This document shows positions 11,386-25,078 of a DNA stretch of 64,000 bases, one piece after another. Location of the stretch: the NCBI RefSeq assembly GCF_009730915.1, contig NC_052489.1, positions 2,073,622 to 2,137,621 on the forward strand, in the 5' to 3' direction. Positions within the stretch are counted from its first letter, which is position 1, and each line of letters opens with the position of its first letter. A program made the translations under genes and the position numbers. Below the pieces are notes generated by a model, which did not search any database, was not told the DNA's origin, and saw only the letters and a list, made by a program, of their open reading frames with translations. Source of the DNA: Dioscorea cayenensis subsp. rotundata. Its lineage: Eukaryota; Streptophyta; Magnoliopsida; Dioscoreales; Dioscoreaceae.

Positions 11386-13090
11386 CTTCATTATTATCCT
11401 TCAGTGTATATATATATATATATATATATAAAACTTTTTCTAAGAAAATGTGGATAAAAAAAAGATCTTCTACAAATAGACTTCCATCTATTATGATGAA
11501 GAAGATGAATAAATATCTTGCATGCTATGGAGATATGTTCAACGGATGCAATATAAACCGATAAAAATAAAATAAACTAAAAAAATATATAATTGCGGTT
11601 TGGTTTTTTTCCTTTTGATATTTTATTTTATTTTATTTTATTTTATTATATATATTTTTGCATTAATAGAATTAGAATTTGTTTCTGATCTCATGCTGGT
11701 TGCTGTGACACTTTTTTGTTTTAATGAAACAAGATGCTTAAAAATTGTTATTATGTAAACATCTAAAATAAAATTGAATAATAATAAAAAGATTAAGACA
11801 AATATGATCACTGTAATCTTGCTTCATTGGATGAATATTTGTTGGTTAGATTGAATTCTAGTGAATTGTTTGATATTCATAGCAGCTTTGAATAGTTTTA
11901 TAGCTTATAACAAATCATGACTTTGTTTACTTTTGTCAAAACAATCCAAAGTTAGAGAGCTAACTTAAACAAGGATCTTGATTTCCAATATATATATATA
12001 TTTTTATTTCTCTCCTTTATTTTATCCATATGTGAGGATGTAATTTTGTGTGAATTATTGTTAAAATTATTGTTAAAATTATTATTTATCATCATTTTAC
12101 TTTGCTTTGAAATTGCTCAAATTATCTTTTTATCACTTTTTATATGTAGGACATATCCTTTAAGGTTTCTGAGTAATGTATGAGTTGAGTTTGTCATGTA
12201 ATCATGGATAAAAACATAATAAAAATTTTAAAGTATAGAATCTACATAATCATTATATCGACCCTATTTTTGTAGAATACATATTTGTAATTATACAAGT
12301 GAAAAGTTTTTAAATATAGCAACAAAGGTGAACCATCACAAATGCATATATAAAATCAAGTACATATATTTTATATTTATATAAGATGCAGAAAAACTTT
12401 TCAAAGAGATGCACTCATTTAATTTCTCAACTTGGTATTTTCTTTTGTTGATTTCTTTATTGAGTTCAAGTATTGAGCATAATTAACTTATCATCATTAA
12501 AAATTTATTTTTTTATATTATTTTTTTAAATAAATTGTGGTTTATCTACTTATAAAAATATTTTAAGTGTCTCCCATTAGAGTATTCAAGGGCAACAAGA
12601 ATGAACTTAATGATTTATTATTATTATTATTTATTCCTATTAGAGAAATTATTTATATCATTTCATAACTCCAAAACAAGTCATTCCCTTTTTCCTTACA
12701 CCCTTCTTCAATACTTTCGACTGAAACACCCATGAAGTAAGTATCGAACAAGCTAAACTAAAATATTAAATAATATATATATTAAACAAAAATGTTACAT
12801 ATTAAATGAAAATTATGTAGTTACACGGAAAAACGCAATATTAAATAAAAAATATACTTAATAAAACGTAGTTGCTACATCCTCGTAAGCGAGCGTAATC
12901 AGATTTTTAAATAAATTAATTTGACTCGAAAAGAGTTGCAAGTAGGACCGATAGTTCAAACCGAGTAAAAGAGAAACCATCTATAGAACTTGAAATGTCA
13001 AAGGAATTAGTAGATATTTGAAAAGTTGCAAGGAATAATAAATAATCTTATTATTATATATATATATATTATATTACATTATATTTATGA
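11386..13090. other. AT-rich intergenic sequence
   Basis: I see no gene or recognisable element. There are several TA and T-rich runs. The right edge (from about 13080) enters the 3' flank of the second repeat-exon gene copy. Confidence 0.5.
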
Positions 13091-14318
13091 GCACAAGTCC
13101 TTAATTAATACTACATATTACACACCAAATAAAAGGCAAATCACAACCAAGAGCTAGCAGTACGTGGTGCACACACACAGATACATATATATATACAGGG
13201 CTTAACACATTGAAAAGCCAACCAACTAAAAATGTGAGATGAGAACAACATAAACTTGTCTTCTTCAAGTCAGAGTCAAAACCAAGGGATTACTTTTCGT
13301 GGTCCTTATTCAGGACCCACATTCCTCATTTGTAGCAACACATATATGCTTCTAAAACACATTTCTTGCTCGTTGTTCATCAACATATTCAAACACAATT
13401 AATTCTCCTTAAAACTTTACATTATGTTAGTTTTATTATTAAATCATGATATATATGTGATATGTTGCGACAACTCAATCTCTATGTACATCCCGACTAT
13501 GACTTTATTCATATTTTATTTATAATATATATATATATAGTATATATTTTGGCCGAGAGAGAAAAATTAAGAGGATTACCGTAGCACTCCAGAAGTTCCA
13601 AACCTTCTTTTCGCAATGACCTAACTTAAAAAGGTAAAAACAAAACAAAAGTGACTTTCGAGTATTAGAAAATCTTAATACTAAAATCCCAAGTACATAT
13701 GGAAGTGACGATAAGTTGACATATACATGCAAATAAAAAGACAAATCACAAACTCAAGAGCTAGTGGTATGTGGTATACACACACACATATATATATATA
13801 TGAGAACAACATTAACACAAAGAAAATAACCATGTAAATACATAGATGGGAATAACATTAAACTTGTCTCTTTAAAGTTGAGTTTAACACTAACCATTAA
13901 TTTAGGGAGTATTTGATCGTGAATCTGAGCTTTCATTTGTAGCAACACCAGATGCTCCTTGAAAACAAATTTATTGCCCTCGCCGCTCACCAACATATGC
14001 AGTTTCTCATTAGCGTACATCTCATTATTATATATATATTCATATCCATTTATACAAATATCTTTTTATACATATATATATTATACAGAGAGAGAGAAAA
14101 GTATATATTATTACAAGTACAAAGAGAGAGAAAGAGAAATAGAAGCTGTAAGAACTCAAGAAGAAACACAATTAATTTAAAACTCCTAATACTATGTGTT
14201 AATTTTACTAATCATGATATATTTGATATGTTGGTAATAATTCAATCTCTTTATATATGTATATCCCATGATATGATTTCATCTATACATATATTTATAT
14301 ATATATATATATATATGC

Positions 14319-14319
<1 letters not shown>

Positions 14320-14367
<48 letters not shown>
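14320..14367. repeat. (GA)n microsatellite
   Basis: A long GA run next to a (TA)n tract, downstream of an A exon of the decayed gene. Other units have a shorter GAGAGA stretch at the same place. Confidence 0.9.
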
Positions 14368-14369
<2 letters not shown>

Positions 14370-15007
14370 TAAGATCAGAATCACCGCCGTGTTAATTTTG
14401 GCAGAGTAGCAATATCTCTTTTTCTGCAATGACTTGGTCTCTGAAAACACAAAACAAAGTAACTTTCTGACGTTAAGAAAATCTTTTATTACTAAAATAC
14501 TATGCAATACATGCAAATACAAATCACAACCAAGAGTAACTCGTATTGTGGTGCACAACACATTACATATACATTTATATATTAGATATGTATGTACATG
14601 TACGTATGTATGAGAAAATGTCATTAACACACAGAAAATAACCATGCAAAACATATAGATGGAACAACATTAAACTTGTCTTCTTCTGTTGAGCTGAACC
14701 AACTACGGGTTTTAGAGGCATTTATCGTCATCGATTTTCATTTGTAGCAACACCAGATGTCTCTAAAAACAAATTCTCTTGCCTGATATTCATCAACATA
14801 TTCAATTGCTCATTAGCCAAACATTTACTTATATATATATATCATACAAACACACACACACACACAGAAATAGAAGTTGTAAGCACTCGAGAAGAAACAC
14901 GATTAATTTAAAACTTTAATACTATGTTAATTTACTAATCATGATATATATGATATAGTTGGGTAATAACTCAATTTATGTACATCCCACACGACTTAAT
15001 CATATGT

Positions 15008-15062
<55 letters not shown>

Positions 15063-15724
15063 GGAGAGAAAGAGGATTAAGAGGGATTACCATGTTAATC
15101 TCCAGAGTTTCAACATTCTTTTCTGCAATGACTTCAATTTCTAAAAACAAATAAAAAACACAAACAAAGTAACTTTCAGATATTAGAAAAATCCTAAAAA
15201 TAAAATACTATGCACACATGATGATAAGTTGACTAAATATACATGCATGCATGCATGAATAATGAATGAATTAATGATGACCTTGTTTTCAACCCCACAT
15301 ATACATATATACATTTATGAGTACAAGTCCTTAATCAATACTACATAGCACACCAAATAAAAAGACAAATCACAATTACACGCTAGCAAAGACATGGTGC
15401 AACACTACATAGATATCTACACACATATATATATATATATATATGAGAACAACATATAATACGTAAAATAACTCAAGCAAACATATAGATGGGAACAATA
15501 TTAAACTTGGCTTCTTCTAGTTGAAGTCACCAACCATTTCAGTTTTTAGGAGTGCATTTATCAGAATCGGATTTTCATTTGTAGTAAAGCACCGATGCTC
15601 CTAAAACAAATTCTCTTGCTCATGTTCATCAATATATTCAGTTTGCTCATTAGCCAACATCTCGCTATATATATATAGATATATATCAATTAATACACAT
15701 ATCTTTTATACATATATATTAACA

Positions 15725-16685
15725 ATGGTGGAACTAGAAATAATATTGAAGGGGTGTTGAATTCAAATTTAAAAAAAATTATAAATTTTAAACAATTATA
15801 TTAATTCAAACTTGAGAATATAATAATAATCTATATAAAATAAACTTATATTAAAGAATTTTGGGTTAAGTGTAAAAAATCTATCATATTTACATAATTA
15901 ACAATTAACTCAACTAACAATGAAAAATTAAAGTAATAAATAATACAATTAGAAAAAAAACTTAATGCAAATTCATAATTTAATGAATAATCAAAATTTT
16001 TACAGCAATTACTCAAACAAATATTTAACAATTTTTTAATTACAATAACTTTCACAATAAACTCTTCATAACAAATAACAAAACAAATATCACATATTTT
16101 TTTCACAAAAAAAATAACTTAACAATCAATGAAACAAATTAAATTAGATATATAAGTTCAATAAAAAATATATTTAAAATATAAAATTTAAAAACAAAAA
16201 ATTATTATGAAGACATGTTTCACTACTCATATTATATTATTATTTATTATTTTCATTCAACATTAATTTTATCTGATATAATAAATTTATTATTTTTATT
16301 TAATTTATTTTACATAGTGTGGGTGAAATTTACAAAAAAAAAAAAAAATAAAGAGCGAACTATACGTATATATGAATTATAATTGTTATTATACTATTAC
16401 TTTTTACATTAATATTCTTAGAAAATTGATAATTATAAATTGATAAGTTCAATAAAAATATATTTAACATATAAAATTTAAAAACAAAAAAATATTATGA
16501 AGATACATGTTCAACTACCCATATTATATTATTATTTATTATTATCACTAAACATCAATTTTATCTAACATAATAATTTTATTATTTTTACTTAATTTGT
16601 TTTAAATAGCCTTGGTCGAATTTTAAAAATAATAATAAAGATATAACTATATGTATATGAATTATAATTGTTAATATTTTAATTA

Positions 16686-16749
<64 letters not shown>

Positions 16750-16815
16750 AACTTTTCCATGTGCCGGGCCAAGGGGGTGCTCAAGCACACCCCTACCCCC
16801 CTCTTCTTCTGCCTA
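15725..16815. mobile_element. AT-rich non-autonomous element, copy II (fuller)
   Basis: Counterpart of 3490-4480, in the same place within the sister gene. It starts near GGTGGAACTAGAAATAAT and GAAGGGGTGTTGAATTC and ends near GTGCTCAAGCACACCCCTAC and TTCTTCTGCCTAT. The ends are loosely inverted (both carry GGGGTGT when read inward). It contains a very long (TA)n tract (16689-16747). No coding sequence. The class is uncertain. Confidence 0.45.
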
Positions 16816-17358
16816 TAAATTATTTATATCATACACACACGTAGAGAAATAGAAGCCATAAGCACTAGAGAAGAAACACAAATAATTTAAAACTTTAACA
16901 CTATGTTAATTTAGTAATCATGATATATATGATATGTTGTATAATAACTCAATCTCTATGTACATCTTACTATGACTTATTCATATTTTATTTATTATTA
17001 TTATATATATATTTGCCGGGAGAGAGAGAGAATTAAGAAAGATTACCATGTTAATCTGTAGAGATTCAACATTTTTTTCTGCAAGGACTTCAGTCTCTGA
17101 AAGAAAAAACACAAACAAAAGTAAATTTTAAATATTAGAAAAATCTTAATGCTAAAATACTATGCAACATGTTAAGTTAACAAAAATATATGCATGCATG
17201 AATAATGAATGAATTAATGATGACTTTGTTTTCCAACCACACATATATATTATATTTATGAGTACAAGTCCTAAATCAATACTGTATATTACATACACAC
17301 ACAAAAAGACAAATCACAACGAAGGGCTAGCAGCATGTGGTGCACACGCGCGCGCGCG

Positions 17359-17389
<31 letters not shown>

Positions 17390-17610
17390 GCGAACAACAT
17401 TAACACACATAAAATAACCAAGCAAACATATAGATGGGAACAACATTAAAATTGTCTTCTTCAAGTTGAGCTGGAAAACTAACCATTAGTTTTAGGAGTG
17501 CATTTATCGTAACTGGGATTTTCATTTGTAGCAACACCAGATGCTCCTAAAACAAATTTTTTTGCCTGTTGTTCATCAACATATTCAATTGCTCATTAGC
17601 CAAACATTCA

Positions 17611-17672
<62 letters not shown>

Positions 17673-19025
17673 TAGAAGCTATAGGCACTCAAGAATAAAC
17701 ACAATTAATTTAAAACTTTAATACTATGTTAATTTACTAATCATGATATATATGATATATTGGGTAATAACTCAGATCTTTATGTACATCTTGACACGAC
17801 TTATTTATATTTTGTATATATATATATATATATTTGTGGAAAGAGAGAGCAAATTAAGAGGAGTTACTGTGTTAATCTGTGGAGTTTCAACATTTTTTTC
17901 TGCAATGACTTCAGTCTCTGAAAACCAAAACAACAAAAACAAAAGTAACTTTCAAATATTAGAAAAATCTTAATACTAAAATACTATGCACACATGATAA
18001 TAAGTTGACAAGCATACATGCATGCATGTATGAATAATAAATGAATTAATGTTGAGCTTGTTTTCCAACCCCACGTGTGTGTGTGTATATATATATATAA
18101 TATTTTTTAGTACAAGTCCTTAATCAATACTACATATATATTACACACCAAATAAAAGACAAATCACAACCAAGGGCTAGCAGTAAGTGGTGCTCACACA
18201 CACAAACATATATTTGTGTGTGTGAAAACAACATCAACACACAGAAAGTTGATCTGGAAAATTTACCATTAGTTTCAGGAGTGCATTTATCGTAATTGAT
18301 TTCATTTGTAGCAACACCAGATGCTCCTAAAACAAATTCTCTTGCCTGTTGTTCATCAACATATTCAGTTGCTCATTAGCCAAACATTCACTTATATATA
18401 GAGAGAGAGAGAAAGGAGAAAAGGAGAGAGAGAAATAGAAGCCGTAAGCACTCGAGAAGAAACACAATTAATTTAAAACTTTAATACTATGTTAATTTAC
18501 TAATCATGATATATATGATATGTTGGGTAATAACTCAATCTCTATCTACATCCCATGATATGACTTATTCATATTTTGTTTTTAATATATATATATATAT
18601 ATATATGGAGAGAGAGAGAGAATTAAGAGGGGTTACCGTGTTAATCTGCAGAGTTCCAACTTCATTTTTTTCTGCAATAACTTCCGAATCTAAAAACAGA
18701 AAAACAGAAACAAAAGCAACTTTTAAATATTAGAAAAATCTTAATACTAAAATACGATGATAAGTTGACAGACATACATGCATGCATGCATGAATAATAA
18801 ATGAATTAATGATGACCTTGTTTTCCCATAGTGTAAGACATGAAGCTGAAACTCTTAACACTGCTAACAACGTAAAAGAACTCCTCCTTGAGTTGCTGTG
18901 CGAGCTGAGCCGTGGCTATGAAAAGTGAAAACCTCAAAGTACTTATAAATAAATATTTCTCTTGAATATTAATTCTTTTCTTTGCTTTGCTTTCTCTGAA
19001 CTAGAGAGTTTGGGTGTTATATAAA

Positions 19026-20945
19026 GAGGAACGCTTGGCTTCTTGCTTTTGTCACTGCATGAGATTCTTTTGAGCATGTGACGAATAATGGTTAGTATTT
19101 GTGCAACATCTTATTGCTCTTTTGCCTGTGAGATTCTTCTTCATGCTTGAGTTTTTTTCCAATGAAAACTACTGACACTTCCATGGAAGTGCTAGAAGTG
19201 CCTTGGATTTCAATACCGAATTTCAATATTAGTTTTTCAGTTTGTATTTATTTTATTTTTTAAATTCTATTGTTGGATTATATGTTTACATCATTAGTTA
19301 ATGAGATAATTAATTAAGAGCTAGTTTGATTATTTTCATCTACTTATGATAAGAATGAGATATGATGTAATTTTTTTTATTAATTAATAGTTGTATGACA
19401 TAAATTTTTTAATTAAAACTAAGTAATTATTTATTAATTTTATATTTTTAATTATAAATTGATTATTTATATTTTAAAAAAAAATTCTTCTTGTTGTTTT
19501 TAAAATTTATAAATTATTTTTTTCTAATTTTTATAAAAATAAGAATAGTTGTAAACATTGGCATGGTGGCATCGCAGCTTTTTTCTAGTGGAAAACCACA
19601 GGTCCAAGTTTCGGCCGGGGATAGTGTTTCCATCACCCACCGTCCCACCATCTAAGCTCTTAATGGGGGCATCCAAAAAAATATCATTTATAAATAAATA
19701 AATAAATAAATTTAATTTAATTATTTTTGGAATGGGATGTGTATCAATTTATTCACACGTGCTCATTTCAAAAATTCCAAAATTCTAACAACTCCTTTGT
19801 AAATCAATGAACAAGAACAACATTAAAAAAAATTTAAAATTTTGAAACACATGATTTTATTCGATGCAAGTCATTGGGGTTTCATTCAACTGTTACATAG
19901 TATATAATAAACAGTATTATTATGTTTATAAATAGTAGCACAATGAAAAATCGGATACACAATATTTTGATCTAAACTATTCTCATTAATTCAATAAATC
20001 TGAATAGTTCAACCCTATTTCTACTACACCTACAACAATCTTTTATATATAAACCAACAACTAATGAACCCAAGAAATCTTAACACTGTTCAACCATATT
20101 TCTACTACACTTACATCAACTTTTTATATACAAAACAATAACTATTGAACCCATACTAAATTTCAATTAATTCTTACTGTACACCCTAATTGTTATTGTG
20201 CTCAACTGCAGACGTTCTACGAAGTCTGTAGTTGATGTTATCTCTATATATATGTAGAGAGAGTGACAAATGTTAAATGCACAAGAGAGTAAGAGACATG
20301 TACACAGGCAAAGAATTAATGTTACGGTCTGTGTGCCTTGATAGCTTCATCTATTAACAGCCTATTTTCACAATAATTATGAACTCTTTGACTGAATTTA
20401 TACATATATATAAATAATAATTAGATTTAAACTCATGAATTTTGATTCTTTTATATCTTATATGGTAATTGATGTGATAAAACACATCCTATAATTGGAA
20501 TACTCCATAACAAATAAAGTTATGTCTTACAAAAATCAAAATAAACAGAATTTTTTATTTAAAAAATAAAATAAATAATGGTCCAAATTTGAAGAGCCAC
20601 ATACCTAATTCTGCAGGCTCGGGTCCCAACCAAGTTGTTTGAAGGAGCATGCTTTAATCATGCGCAGAGAAGTGGTCATTGCCACTGCCTCGTAGTGCAG
20701 CATGAAAGGAAATTATTATTATTTTTTCCAAAAAGAAAGGTTGTATAAGGAGGATAAGTGACCATCCATTGAATGTGGGGCACAGCATAGAAAGGATAAA
20801 ATCAAAACATAATACTGATTCAGAGTGGAACAACTCATTGAAATTTTGAAAATGAAGACCCATGTTTGCATCATTGTCCTTTTTGGTTCTCATTCTTTTC
20901 ATTGCATGCCGATTCTACCACCCAAATTATAACATCATCATCAAT

Positions 20946-20976
<31 letters not shown>

Positions 20977-21569
20977 TGATTAATTAATTATATTTTTTTA
21001 ATATGATGGGGACAAATTAACCACCTCAAAGACCTGCTGTAATTTTATTATATATTAGAATTAGAATTTGCCTATGATATCATACAAGTTGGTGTGACTG
21101 TTTTTTATTATTTTTTAAATAAATAAATACATAATAAGACAGATGGTGGTGCCTTCTTAAAATTTAAAAGAAAATTGAAAAATGAGATTCATTTATTAGA
21201 GAGCACTACAAATTCCAAGGGATGTAGTTAATTTTACTGTTATATCGATTCATTTACTTAGATTCAGTAAATTCATTACAGGCTATCACATGCATCCCTT
21301 TGAATTAAGACAAGTATGACTTTTGAACTTACTACTTGTCCCTAGGCTTATGAATGGAGGGTGGTGCATTGTTGAAATAGTCCTTCAAACTATCTCAAAT
21401 GGGTTGCTTTCTTGCGCGCAACTGGACTCAAAATGCAACGCCAACCAAGATCCAAGTCCTTGTGCATGTGTACTCTGTCTCTGGCCTAATCACAACTTTT
21501 CCTAATGTCACCATCTAGCTCCTTAGTCCTCATGCACCGGAGATGCTCCTACTCAAGCCATATGGTAAC
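19026..21569. other. Duplicated intergenic spacer (copy II)
   Basis: Counterpart of 6281-10760 without the MITE, SINE and LINE insertions. It shows the ancestral empty sites near 20020, 20430 and 21097. It includes the conserved block 20432-21085 and an ATC trinucleotide run (20936-20976). No gene is seen. Confidence 0.6.
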
Positions 21570-22399
21570 TGTTAGTTCCACTGATGTGGTTTGTGGTATA
21601 AAGAACACTCAAAGAATATTCACACAAACCAAGCAAGAAGGAGACACATAAGATAGGTAACCCAGTTTGGTATCCACTCACATATGTCTGGGGGCTAAGC
21701 CCGGAGATAAACAATCCACTAAAAAAGGTTGAGTACAAAACACTTGTCACTCACTCTCTCAACAATAAAGATCACTACTCTCTCTAGATTGTCTAGTGCT
21801 AACCCACTCTCCTCCACAAGTGATACATACAATCTCAGAGCAAGGTAGCTTATATAAACGCCTCACGTCCCAAATATAGCCCATATCTCTTTTAGAATCT
21901 TCGCGGCTACTAATTTAAAAACCTTCCGAAATTAGCTGTTGCAACTCCTGTTGTAACATGAATTGCAACATAGCTCTGACTGCTGACTTAACTGAGTTCT
22001 GGTTACGTTGCGGACGACCTCAAGACCCATCAACCTCCCCGGTCATGCTTAGTCCGAGTTAGTGCAGCCAAATCTCCGGATCCCAACTGCCGGCAACTAG
22101 CCTACCTCCTCAGTTTTTCATCACACAGTCCCCTCGCAAGGGAAGGGGCGCACGTCCTTGTGCGTCTTCACGAAACTTGCCAAACTTGATCTTCAATTCA
22201 CCCAAGTTTGATCTTCAAAGATTCTCCATAAAGATCTTCAATCAATCATCACAATCATGCCAACAATAGGCATGTCTTCAAATCTTGCCCTTAATAGTCT
22301 TCAATCATTCTCATAAATGATTCTTCAAATCATATCTTCAATTATCCTTCATTCATAGCATTGATAGATATTTCTTCAATTAAGCTCCATCCATATTTA

Positions 22400-22690
22400 G
22401 GGGTCGTTTGTATTGGCTTTTAAAAAAGTTAAAGCACTTTTGGAAAAAGTGCTTTTAGAGTAAGTTAAATGCTTATGCATATTTTTTTTGTTTGGATGTA
22501 TTAGATTCAGAAGCACTTTTGCAGTTGTGAAAATGTTTGGATGTTTATTCCAAAAGTATTTATATAGCGAGAAATTACTAAAATGCCCTTTTACTGAATT
22601 ATGATAATAACTCAATAATTATACATTACTCACATGCCTTAGTTAACAAATAAATAATATTTGTCAGTATTGTTATAATTATAATTAAAT

Positions 22691-22723
<33 letters not shown>

Positions 22724-22751
22724 GGCCTATTATTGTTGTTGTTATTGTTTT

Positions 22752-22811
<60 letters not shown>

Positions 22812-24173
22812 CATTATGATAATAAATATTCAACTAATAATTTCTACAATGGAGGAACAATATTGTTAATTACTAGTACAATAAAAATCACATTAAATAA
22901 CATCTTACAAGTAGATTGCATATTTTACCATAATAACAACAACAATATTAATATGCTCTAACAACTACAACAACCAATACAACAATTAATAACAAGAATA
23001 CAAATGGTTTTTAACACTCACAATAGCCATAACAACATTTTTACAAGCATTCCAAAATCAACTTGTACCTTGATTGGAGAGTTGATTCCGAATAGTGTTT
23101 CTAACTCTAATCATTTGTTCGGTGTCTTCATTGGTTGGTTGTTGCCATGAACTTTCACCAAATTTATGGGATGTAAAGGTTATTTATTATTCATTCAGGT
23201 CTTATATAATGATGCATTCCTTTTGAACTAACTTTACACTGATTTTTTTTTTAAATTTCAGAGGTAAAAACAAAATTCACATGAGCTTAAAAGAATACTG
23301 CATTGCTTAGAACAATTAAAAGCTCTAAGGATTGCAAAACCCAAATTGAAATTTTTTTTGCTAATGTTCAATATGTTCTTCCTGTCATGCAGAGCAAGTG
23401 CCTGCGCTTATTTCTGTTCAAAAAATGACTCATGTTTGATGACTTCAAGAATGACAGGAAACCAGAGCTTTATATGCACCAAAGAAGTGGTCCAAGGCAG
23501 CATTAAAAGTCAGTTAAGGAAAACCAGCTAGCAGTGTCAATGGAAAATGATTAGCTGCTAAACCAGTTCCAAATTACAACAAAAATGCCACTTAGATGCT
23601 AAGCAATCAGAGAACCAACATGGAAAATATCATCAATAAGTCGCAAGAAGGGTGACTAGCACCTCAATATCAGACCAATAAACACTGGAAAATCATCAAA
23701 TCTCCATGCTTTTCTCAGTATACACATCCAAAATCAAATAGAGAAAAAGAGCAATCCATCATTTTCAACCCAGAATAGCAAATGCAATAACAAAGGTATG
23801 AGCTTTCGATGGATACCTTGGAAAACAGCCCACCAATTCGAAGATGAGATGGCGAGGATCGGTAGATCGGAGAGATGGTGATGGATCGGCTGATTTTGAG
23901 ATGGGGATGATAGAAGTTAGGGTTATAAAAGCATGTAATTTTTTGGATTGTCTAAGGGCATTTTAGTAATTGCACTTAACCAAATAACTTATCAAAAACA
24001 ACTTATTTCATAAGCTGCTCTCTTACAGCTTATAAAATAAGTTGTATTTGGGCTTATTTCACAGCTTGAGCTTATTCAAAAAAGCCCATCCAAACACAAT
24101 AGTAAACCTCATAAGCACTTAACTTATAAAATAAGTACTTTTTGGTCAGCTATAAGCTGATCCAAACAACACC
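22400..24173. mobile_element. PIF/Harbinger-type non-autonomous element
   Basis: Flanked by TTA at 22397-22399 and 24174-24176, the target duplication typical of PIF/Harbinger. The left terminus GGGGTCGTTTGTATTGGCTT pairs with the right terminus, whose complement is GGTGTTGTTTGGATCAGCTT. About 1.77 kb, containing (ATT)n arrays (22690-22808). No transposase frame is recognised. Confidence 0.7.
22690..22808. repeat. (ATT)n microsatellite
   Basis: Two ATT arrays separated by a short GTT-rich gap, inside the PIF/Harbinger-type element. They create an artificial frame of Asn and Ile codons on the minus strand. Confidence 0.95.
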
Positions 24174-24697
24174 TTAGTCTTCAATAAAATCACCTAAATA
24201 TGGTCTTAATATGATATTGTCTTCAAATTGTAACACATTGCCTAAAATAGCTCCACCAAGATCTTCAAGATATTTGCCTCCAAGTCAAGATTCTTTGTCA
24301 TGTCACCATGTTTCGCCATGTCATCAATTATGCCACGTCACACAGGTTGCCACGTTATCTTGACTATGTGTCAAATCATGCCAATTATAGTGCAATTGCA
24401 CTAACAGTATCAAATTAAACTATCCCCTCTTGGTAAGCGATCAATATCATGCCTCGAGTTATATATCATCACAATCCCTAGTCTTCCTCACATTAGCCTA
24501 ACCCAACATTAGTCCTCAAGTCATCGGCTTGTCATTGCCATTTACAAAGGCTATCATAAAAAAAAACAAAAAAACAAAAACAACAAAAACAACAAAAAAC
24601 AAAACAAAAAAGAAAAGTCAAAAAAAATTTCATAATGGTTGTGTTGTCACCCAAACTACTAAGCAATGCTTAGAGTTGGCACTGCCAAAATTCAAGT

Positions 24698-25078
24698 AAA
24701 TTTTTTGGCAGGCACTACACTATGATTTTTTTTCTCATTTTGGGATCCAAACTTCAATTTAAATCAAAATAGTTACTCAACTTCTATTTTGTTTTACCTG
24801 TGGTTACCCAAGAGATTCTTGTTTTATATATATATATATATATATAGATGCTGAAAATTCTCTGTCAAGACATACATAACACACTGTCCCCCCAGCTGAT
24901 AATTCAATCTCATTTACTAATAGAAAATTTCCAACATCAGATCATAAAAAATAAACTGGATTTTATTAGGTAACCACACAGTGAAATAAAATTAAAGTTA
25001 AATAACTATTTTGATTCAAATTGAAGTTTGAACCAAAAATAATAAATACTCATAGTTTAATACCCTGCCAAAAATTTT
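24698..25078. mobile_element. Foldback MITE
   Basis: Two long inverted arms (about 24698-24812 and 24965-25078) share AAATTTTTTGGCAGG and its complement at the ends, and CAAACTTCAATTTAAATC with its near-complement further in. Non-coding. A diverged relative of one arm is at 54888-55105. Confidence 0.65.

Larger units (their letters stand above)
13262..19025 (-). pseudogene. Second repeat-exon gene copy, partly decayed
   Basis: Same architecture as the 1.7-6.2 kb copy. Exon 1 is 18817-18913 (97 nt, phase-compatible, but the start codon is ACG where the left-edge copy has ATG). Intact segments: A 18637-18689 (53 nt, one extra codon), B 18267-18345 (79 nt, one codon fewer), A 17868-17917, B 17484-17565, A 17047-17096, A 15091-15140. 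Degenerate: B 15535-15619, B about 14703-14782, A 14388-14440, B 13895-13977 (83 nt), A about 13580-13628, B-like terminal unit about 13280-13377. The intact exons keep splice sites and frame, and their two length changes are multiples of three. The downstream units carry frame-breaking indels. An internal ATG (SFMSYTMGKQ) could replace the ACG start. It has six A and six B or terminal units, one pair more than the sister. TATA box at 19017-19024. Confidence 0.5.
21570..24406. mobile_element. Solo-LTR-like element with a nested insertion
   Basis: Ends TGTTAG...CTAACA (21570 and 24406), matching the TG...CA rule for LTRs, with near-matching 5-bp flanks (GTAAC and GTATC). After removing the nested element at 22400-24173 about 1.06 kb remains. 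It has a TATA-like TATATAAACG (21851-21860) and a GC-richer stretch (21970-22150). No gag or pol sequence is present, so a solo LTR is the simplest reading. Confidence 0.55.

Noticed and set aside
20654..20902. 82-residue minus-strand frame in the conserved spacer block.
   Set aside because: The counterpart frame in copy I is broken although the DNA is nearly identical. No motif is recognisable.
22639..22833. Asn/Ile-rich frame.
   Set aside because: Translation of an ATT microsatellite inside a transposable element.
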